A DNA stretch of 64,000 bases from JBOGOC01 sp050747525. Lineage in GTDB: Bacteria > Acidobacteriota > Polarisedimenticolia > JACPZX01 > DASXTC01. This document shows positions 59,332 to 64,000 of this stretch, in pieces (positions within the stretch are counted from its first letter, which is position 1; every line of letters starts with the position of its first letter). A program made the position numbers and the translations under genes. The stretch covers positions 1 through 64,000 of the forward strand of contig JBOGOC010000031.1 in assembly GCA_050747525.1 (NCBI GenBank), given 5' to 3'. The notes beneath the pieces are model-generated. The model was not told the DNA's origin and made no database searches. It worked only from the letters and a program-made list of their open reading frames with translations.

Positions 59332-60828
59332 ATGCCGTCTCCGACCGTCCACGGCAACTACATCAACGGGTCCTGGATCCCCGCAGCCGGGGGAGAGACC
59401 TTCGAGAACCGCAATCCGGCCAACACCGATGACGTCGTCGGAGTGTTCGCCAGGTCCACCGCGGAGGACGTACGCCGCGCGGTGGACGCCGCCAGGGGAG
59501 CCTACGACGCCTGGCGCCTGACCCCGGCTCCTCGCCGGGCCGAGATCCTGTACCGGGCTGGCCAGATCCTCGCCGAGCGCAAAGAGACCATGGCGCGCGA
59601 CATGACCCGCGAGATGGGCAAGGTCCTCAAGGAAACGCGGGGCGACGTGCAGGAAGCGATCGACACGGCCTTCTACGCGGCCGGGGAGGGGAGGCGCCTC
59701 TTCGGGCAGACCGTCCCCGCGGAGCTGCCCGACAAGTTCGCGATGTCGGTGCGCGTGCCGGTGGGTGTGTGCGGGATGATCACGCCGTGGAACTTTCCCA
59801 TGGCCATCCCGTCCTGGAAGATCCTCCCCGCCCTGGTGTGCGGCAACACCGCGGTGATCAAACCGGCCACCGACACGCCGCTCTCGGTGGTGAACTTCGT
59901 GCGCGCCCTGGCCGACGCGGGCGTCCCCCCGGGGGTGGTCAACATGGTCACCGGCGGCGGGAGCGCCGTGGGGAAGCCGCTCCTTCAGGATGAGCGCGTG
60001 CGGCTCATCTCCTTCACCGGCTCCACGGAGATCGGACGCGAGATCGCCGTCGCCTGCGCGGAGACCTACAAGAAGTGCTCCCTGGAGATGGGTGGGAAGA
60101 ACGCCATGATCCTCCTGGAGGACGCCGATCTGGAGCTCGCGGTGGAGGCTGCGTTGTGGGGCGCGTTCGGCACCACGGGCCAGCGCTGCACGGCCACCAG
60201 CAGGGTGATCGCCGACCGCAAGGTGGCGGGCGCGTTCGCGGACCGTCTGGCCGCACGTGCGCGAGCCCTCAAGGTGGGAGACGGGCTCGACGAGTCGGTG
60301 GAGATGGGGCCGTGCGTGAACGAGTCCCAGCGGCGCACGGTCGAGTCGTACGTGAAGATCGGCCGTGACGAAGGGGCCCGCCTGCTCACAGGCGGCGAGC
60401 GCCTCAAGGGGGGCGCGCACGATCGCGGGTTCTTCTTCCAGCCCACCATCTTCACGGGCGTGAAGCCGACGATGCGCATCGCCACGGAGGAGATCTTCGG
60501 CCCGGTCCTTTCGATCCTCGAGGCGGACGGAATGGACGAGGCCATCCGCATCGCCAACGGCGTGGAGTATGGGCTATCGGGCGCCATCTTCACGCGCGAC
60601 GTGAACAAGGCGTTCCGGGCGATCCGCGAGGTGGAAGCGGGCATCTTCTACGTGAACTCTTCGACCATCGGCGCCGAGGTACAGCTTCCGTTCGGAGGCG
60701 TCAAGAAGACCGGCAACGGGCACCGCGAGGCAGGGACCACGGTGCTGGACATCTTCACGGAATGGAAATCGGTGTACGTGGACTTCAGCGGCCGTTTGCA
60801 GAAAGCCCAGATCGACCGGGTCGACTGA
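59332..60828 (+). CDS. NAD(P)-dependent aldehyde dehydrogenase
   Basis: 498-residue ALDH superfamily enzyme. Motifs: ITPWNFPMAIPSWK (cofactor binding, about 147), FTGSTEIGREIA (about 226), catalytic glutamate in SLEMGGKNAMI (about 255), catalytic cysteine in GTTGQRCTATSR (about 288) and EEIFGPVLSI. The GQRCTATSR form is seen in alpha-ketoglutarate-semialdehyde and related semialdehyde dehydrogenases, so a semialdehyde substrate is likely but not certain. CGGAG precedes the ATG. It lies 18 bp before ald. Confidence 0.9.
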   Translation: MPSPTVHGNYINGSWIPAAGGETFENRNPANTDDVVGVFARSTAEDVRRAVDAARGAYDAWRLTPAPRRAEILYRAGQILAERKETMARDMTREMGKVLKETRGDVQEAIDTAFYAAGEGRRLFGQTVPAELPDKFAMSVRVPVGVCGMITPWNFPMAIPSWKILPALVCGNTAVIKPATDTPLSVVNFVRALADAGVPPGVVNMVTGGGSAVGKPLLQDERVRLISFTGSTEIGREIAVACAETYKKCSLEMGGKNAMILLEDADLELAVEAALWGAFGTTGQRCTATSRVIADRKVAGAFADRLAARARALKVGDGLDESVEMGPCVNESQRRTVESYVKIGRDEGARLLTGGERLKGGAHDRGFFFQPTIFTGVKPTMRIATEEIFGPVLSILEADGMDEAIRIANGVEYGLSGAIFTRDVNKAFRAIREVEAGIFYVNSSTIGAEVQLPFGGVKKTGNGHREAGTTVLDIFTEWKSVYVDFSGRLQKAQIDRVD

Positions 60829-60846
60829 GCCGCAGGCGGAGGATCG

Positions 60847-61959
60847 ATGATCGTCGGTGTCCCCAAAGAGATAAAGGACAAGGAGACCAGGGTCAGCCTG
60901 GTGCCCTCGGGTGCGCGGGCCCTGACCGAAGATGGCCATACGGTTCTCGTGCAGAGCGGTGCGGGCAGCGAGAGCGGCATCTCCGACGAGGAGTTCACCG
61001 CCGCGGGGGCCCGTGTCACGACGGTGGATGAGGTCTTCGGGAAGGCGGATCTGATCCTCAAGGTCAAGGAACCGCAGCCGGCGGAGTACGCGCGGTTCCG
61101 GTCGGGTCAGATTCTGTTCACCTACCTGCATCTCGCGCCGCTGCCCGATCTGACCCAGGCGCTCATGAAGTCCGGCGTGACGGCCATCGCCTACGAAACG
61201 ATGGCCGACTCCACGGGCGCACTTCCCCTGCTGACGCCCATGAGCGAGGTGGCCGGGCGCATCTCCGTCCTGGTGGGGGCCTTCTACCTGCAACGAAACT
61301 GGGGAGGCCGGGGCACCTTGCTGGGGGGCGTTCCGGGTGTGCCGCCGGGCGACATCGTGATCCTGGGCGGCGGCGTGGTGGGGACCAACGCGGCCAAGAT
61401 GGCGCTGGGCATGGGGGCGCGCGTTCTGGTGGTGGAGGCGTCCGCACGGCGCATGCAGTACCTCGACGATATCTTCGGCGGCCGCGTCTCCACCCTGGCG
61501 TCCAACCGCACACACATCGCCGAGGCGCTCAAGCGTGCGGATCTCTGCATCGGAGGAGTGCTGGTGACGGGCGCCAAGGCCCCCCGCCTCGTGACGCGTG
61601 ACATGGTCTCGCAGATGAAACGTGGCTCGGTGATCGTCGACGTGGCCGTGGACCAGGGGGGATGCATCGAGACGACCCATCCCACGACGCACTCCAATCC
61701 GGTTTACGAGGTGGACGGAGTTCTCCATTACGCGGTGGCCAACATGCCGGCCGCCGTGCCGCGCACCTCCACGTTCGCGCTCACCAACGCCACGCTGCCC
61801 CACGTGCTCTCCCTGGCTCGTCAGGGCCTGCGCGCCGCCCTGGAGACCAACCCGATGCTGCGTCCCGGAGTGAACGTCCACCGGGGGAAGGTTACCTGCC
61901 GCGCGGTGGCCGAGGATCAGGGGCTCCCCTACACGGACCTGGCACAGATCCTTTCCTGA
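60847..61959 (+). CDS. ald: Alanine dehydrogenase
   Basis: 370 residues. It interconverts L-alanine and pyruvate plus ammonia with NAD. MIVGVPKEIKDKETRVSLVP is the family N-terminus (substrate Arg), the catalytic lysine and histidine are in KVKEPQ and TYLHLAPL, the Rossmann motif is ILGGGVVGTNAAKMA (about 172-186) and the aspartate is in VDVAVDQGGCIE. Probably co-transcribed with the aldehyde dehydrogenase, suggesting an amino-acid catabolic unit. Confidence 0.96.
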   Translation: MIVGVPKEIKDKETRVSLVPSGARALTEDGHTVLVQSGAGSESGISDEEFTAAGARVTTVDEVFGKADLILKVKEPQPAEYARFRSGQILFTYLHLAPLPDLTQALMKSGVTAIAYETMADSTGALPLLTPMSEVAGRISVLVGAFYLQRNWGGRGTLLGGVPGVPPGDIVILGGGVVGTNAAKMALGMGARVLVVEASARRMQYLDDIFGGRVSTLASNRTHIAEALKRADLCIGGVLVTGAKAPRLVTRDMVSQMKRGSVIVDVAVDQGGCIETTHPTTHSNPVYEVDGVLHYAVANMPAAVPRTSTFALTNATLPHVLSLARQGLRAALETNPMLRPGVNVHRGKVTCRAVAEDQGLPYTDLAQILS

Positions 61960-62043
61960 GCCGGGCGGGCCGGACACTTTCGAGGCGGCCCGGAAACGCC
62001 GGCTGGCGTACACTTCCCGTTGTCCCTCTTTTCGGGATGTGCC

Positions 62044-62469
62044 ATGCAGCCTGCCACCTACGTGGTTTTCGACCATACAGCCGATGTGGGCCTGGAGATC
62101 CAGGCTCCCACCCTCGCCTCCCTGTTCGAGACGGCCGCGCTCGGCCTGTTCGATCTGATCACCGACGTCCGGGGGATCGGGACCGGGCTGGAGCGGGCGG
62201 TCTCGGTGTCGGCGGCGGATCGCGAGGAGCTGCTGGTGCGCTGGCTGGCCGAGCTCCTCTACCTGCACGACGGCGAAGGTTTCGTTTTTTCCCGTTTCGA
62301 AATCGAATCAATCACCGACACGCATCTCGGGGCCCGCGCCTGGGGTGAGCCGTTCGATCCCGCGAGGCATCCGGTGAAGACCGAGCTGAAGGCGGTCACC
62401 TATCACCAGACGTCCGTGCGGAACGGTCCGGGTGGCGGATGGGTCGCACGGGTCGTGCTGGACGTGTGA
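62044..62469 (+). CDS. Archease
   Basis: 141 residues. The archease fold is recognisable from YVVFDHTADVGLEI at the start (metal-binding Asp), EELLVRWLAELLYLHDGEGF in the middle and VKTELKAVTYH near the end. Archease activates RtcB by promoting its guanylylation. It lies 16 bp before rtcB, as in many genomes. A TTG at 62020 is an alternative start without a better ribosome binding site. Confidence 0.93.
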   Translation: MQPATYVVFDHTADVGLEIQAPTLASLFETAALGLFDLITDVRGIGTGLERAVSVSAADREELLVRWLAELLYLHDGEGFVFSRFEIESITDTHLGARAWGEPFDPARHPVKTELKAVTYHQTSVRNGPGGGWVARVVLDV

Positions 62470-62485
62470 GGAGACGGAGAGAGCC

Positions 62486-63922
62486 ATGGAGCTGGTGAAA
62501 CGGAGCGACTACCGTTGGGAGATCCCGCGGCACGGGCGGATGCGGGTCCCGGGCGTGGTCTACGCCAGCTCCGCCATGATGGACTCCATCCGGGAGGATC
62601 AGTGCCTTCAGCAGGTGGCCAACGTGGCCTCCCTTCCGGGGATCGTGCGCTCCTCCATCGCCATGCCCGACATGCACTGGGGGTATGGCTTCCCGATCGG
62701 CGGCGTGGCCGCCTTCGATCTGGCGACGGGGGTCGTGTCGCCGGGAGGCGTCGGCTACGACATCAACTGCGGGGTGCGCCTTCTGCGGTCGGGCCTCAAC
62801 GCCCGCGACATCGCCCCGCGCATGACCGATCTGGTGACCGCGTTGTTCCGCAACATCCCCTCGGGTGTGGGCTCGGCCCGCCGGGACGTGCGCCTGTCCC
62901 ACGACGAGGTGCGGGCCGTCCTGGATCGGGGTGCCTCGTGGGCGGTGGACAAGGGATACGGATCCGCAGCCGATCTCGATCACATCGAGGCAGGAGGCCG
63001 CCTTCCTCATCCCGATCCGTCGCTGGTGAGCGAGCGGGCCATCGAGCGCGGGCGGTCGCAGCTGGGAACGCTCGGGTCGGGCAACCACTTCGGAGAGATC
63101 CAGCGGGTGGACGAGATCTACGACCAGAGGGCGGCCGAGGCGCTGGGACTGGAGCTCGATCAGGTGACCGTGTCGCTTCACAGCGGCTCGCGGGGCCTGG
63201 GCTACCAGGTGTGCGATGACTACCTGCAGGTGATGCTGGACGCCTCGCGCAGGTACGGCATCGAGCTGCCCGACCGGCAGCTGTGCTGCGCTCCGCTGGA
63301 ATCGCCGGAGGCCAGGCGCTACCTGGGGGCGATGGCGGCCGCGGCCAACTACGCCTTCGCGAACCGTCAGATGATGACGCACTGGGTGCGGCAGACGTTC
63401 GAGCAGGTGCTGGGGAAAGGCCCGCGGGAGGTGGGCCTGCACCTCGTGTACGACGTGTGCCACAACATCGCGAAGATCGAGAACCACGTGGTGGACGGAA
63501 AACCGAGGAAGCTGTGCGTCCACCGCAAGGGGGCGACGCGCGCCTTCCCGCCCGGGCATCCCGAAACCCCGCAGGACTACCGCGCGGTCGGTCAGCCGGT
63601 GCTGATACCGGGAGACATGGGCCGCTATTCGTTCGTCCTCGTCGGAACCCAGGGTGCGTTCGAGGAGACCTTCGGAAGCACCTGCCATGGCGCGGGCCGC
63701 CGCTTGAGCCGCTCGGCGGCCGCGCGGGGCGCCCGGGGCCGCTCGATCGTGCGCGAGCTGGCGGACCAGGGGATCATCGTGAGATCGGAAGGACGCGCTA
63801 CGCTGCTTGAAGAGATACCCGAGGCATACAAGGATGTCGCAGACGTGGTGGATGTCGTGCACGGCGCGGGTATCGCGCGCAAAGTGGCCAGGCTGAGGCC
63901 GATGGGGGTCATCAAGGGATAA
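62486..63922 (+). CDS. rtcB: RNA-splicing ligase RtcB
   Basis: 478 residues. RtcB joins RNA 3'-phosphate or 2',3'-cyclic phosphate ends to 5'-OH ends using GTP and manganese. Metal ligands in GVGYDINCGVRLL (Cys, about 90), LGSGNHFGEI and SLHSGSRGLGYQ; the guanylylated histidine is in VHRKGATRAFPPG (about 347). The ATG at 62486 has TGAGGAGACGGAGAG upstream. Works with archease; substrates in bacteria are damaged tRNA or rRNA. Confidence 0.96.
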   Translation: MELVKRSDYRWEIPRHGRMRVPGVVYASSAMMDSIREDQCLQQVANVASLPGIVRSSIAMPDMHWGYGFPIGGVAAFDLATGVVSPGGVGYDINCGVRLLRSGLNARDIAPRMTDLVTALFRNIPSGVGSARRDVRLSHDEVRAVLDRGASWAVDKGYGSAADLDHIEAGGRLPHPDPSLVSERAIERGRSQLGTLGSGNHFGEIQRVDEIYDQRAAEALGLELDQVTVSLHSGSRGLGYQVCDDYLQVMLDASRRYGIELPDRQLCCAPLESPEARRYLGAMAAAANYAFANRQMMTHWVRQTFEQVLGKGPREVGLHLVYDVCHNIAKIENHVVDGKPRKLCVHRKGATRAFPPGHPETPQDYRAVGQPVLIPGDMGRYSFVLVGTQGAFEETFGSTCHGAGRRLSRSAAARGARGRSIVRELADQGIIVRSEGRATLLEEIPEAYKDVADVVDVVHGAGIARKVARLRPMGVIKG

Positions 63923-63935
63923 GGAGGAACTGCCA

Positions 63936-64000
63936 ATGAGCATCGCCCTGTCGATGTCGGAGCGGCGGACGGTTGTTCTGATGTCACTCGTCACGCTGGT
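63936..64000 (+). CDS. Start of an unidentified gene, cut by the window edge
   Basis: An ATG at 63936 preceded by a near-perfect ribosome binding site (AAGGAGG, 8 bases before) opens a frame that runs to the window end, encoding MSIALSMSERRTVVLMSLVT... Only 21 codons are visible. The hydrophobic VVLMSLVTL hints at a membrane segment. It is 13 bp after rtcB and likely in the same operon. No function can be assigned. Confidence 0.6.
   Translation, partial: MSIALSMSERRTVVLMSLVTL

Noticed and set aside
1..64000. CRISPR arrays, insertion sequences, integrases, toxin-antitoxin or defence genes
   Set aside because: I looked for direct repeats with spacers, terminal inverted repeats, transposase or recombinase motifs and defence-type small operons and found none; base composition looks even across the window.

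Overview
This is one contiguous piece of a GC-rich bacterial chromosome, packed with housekeeping genes. It has the Gram-negative envelope set (Tol-Pal, apolipoprotein N-acyltransferase, type IV pilus retraction ATPase) and no mobile element, CRISPR array, phage gene or rRNA. Several Gram-negative phyla share the gene order. The many TPR proteins, the large TPR protein beside trmD-rplS-rnhB and the MshEN-GAF protein remind me of Acidobacteriota or a deep Gram-negative relative, but this is inference from style and not an assignment.

Layout. 1-4.5 kb: a minus-strand TPR protein, then pdxR-pdxS-pdxT for vitamin B6. 4.5-6.8 kb: an MshEN (predicted c-di-GMP receptor) protein, a degenerate J-domain protein, an NTF2-like protein and tRNA-Leu(CAG). 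6.9-11.9 kb: rnr meets lon tail to tail with a 38-bp overlap, followed by rpsT. 12-16.8 kb (minus): tolQ-tolR-tolA-tolB-pal-cpoB. 17-25.9 kb: recN-coaD-aminotransferase, NfeD protease-slipin-SPOR, lnt and prfB, the last with an intact +1 programmed frameshift site. 25.9-32.3 kb: hrcA-grpE-dnaK-dnaJ-prmA-rsmE. 32.4-38.5 kb: pilT-recX-alaS-lytic transglycosylase-adenosine deaminase. 38.5-40.8 kb (minus): phosphohexomutase and an AraC regulator. 41-46.3 kb: phospholipid cluster pgsA-DUF502-plsC-cinA-thpR-plsY-gpsA. 46.4-53.4 kb: PHP phosphatase, TPR protein, ftsY, ribD-ribE-ribBA, ffh. 53.5-58.8 kb: rpsP-khpA-rimM-trmD-rplS-rnhB and a large TPR protein. 58.85-59.33 kb: a gene-free stretch rich in inverted repeats. 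59.3-64 kb: aldehyde dehydrogenase-alanine dehydrogenase, archease-rtcB, and the first codons of another gene.

The genes form long operons with stop/start overlaps (ATGA, GTGA, TTGA), so translational coupling is pervasive. The most unusual points are: two genes whose only sensible start is non-canonical (tolQ with ATT, the PHP phosphatase with CTG); pdxR placed as the first gene of the operon it probably controls, behind an array of ATTGG/CCAAT half-sites; a candidate structured RNA before the aldehyde dehydrogenase operon; an AraC-family promoter whose spacer is built from 8-bp tandem repeats; and SRP (ffh) and its receptor (ftsY) flanking the riboflavin genes. I saw no clearly new multigene system.
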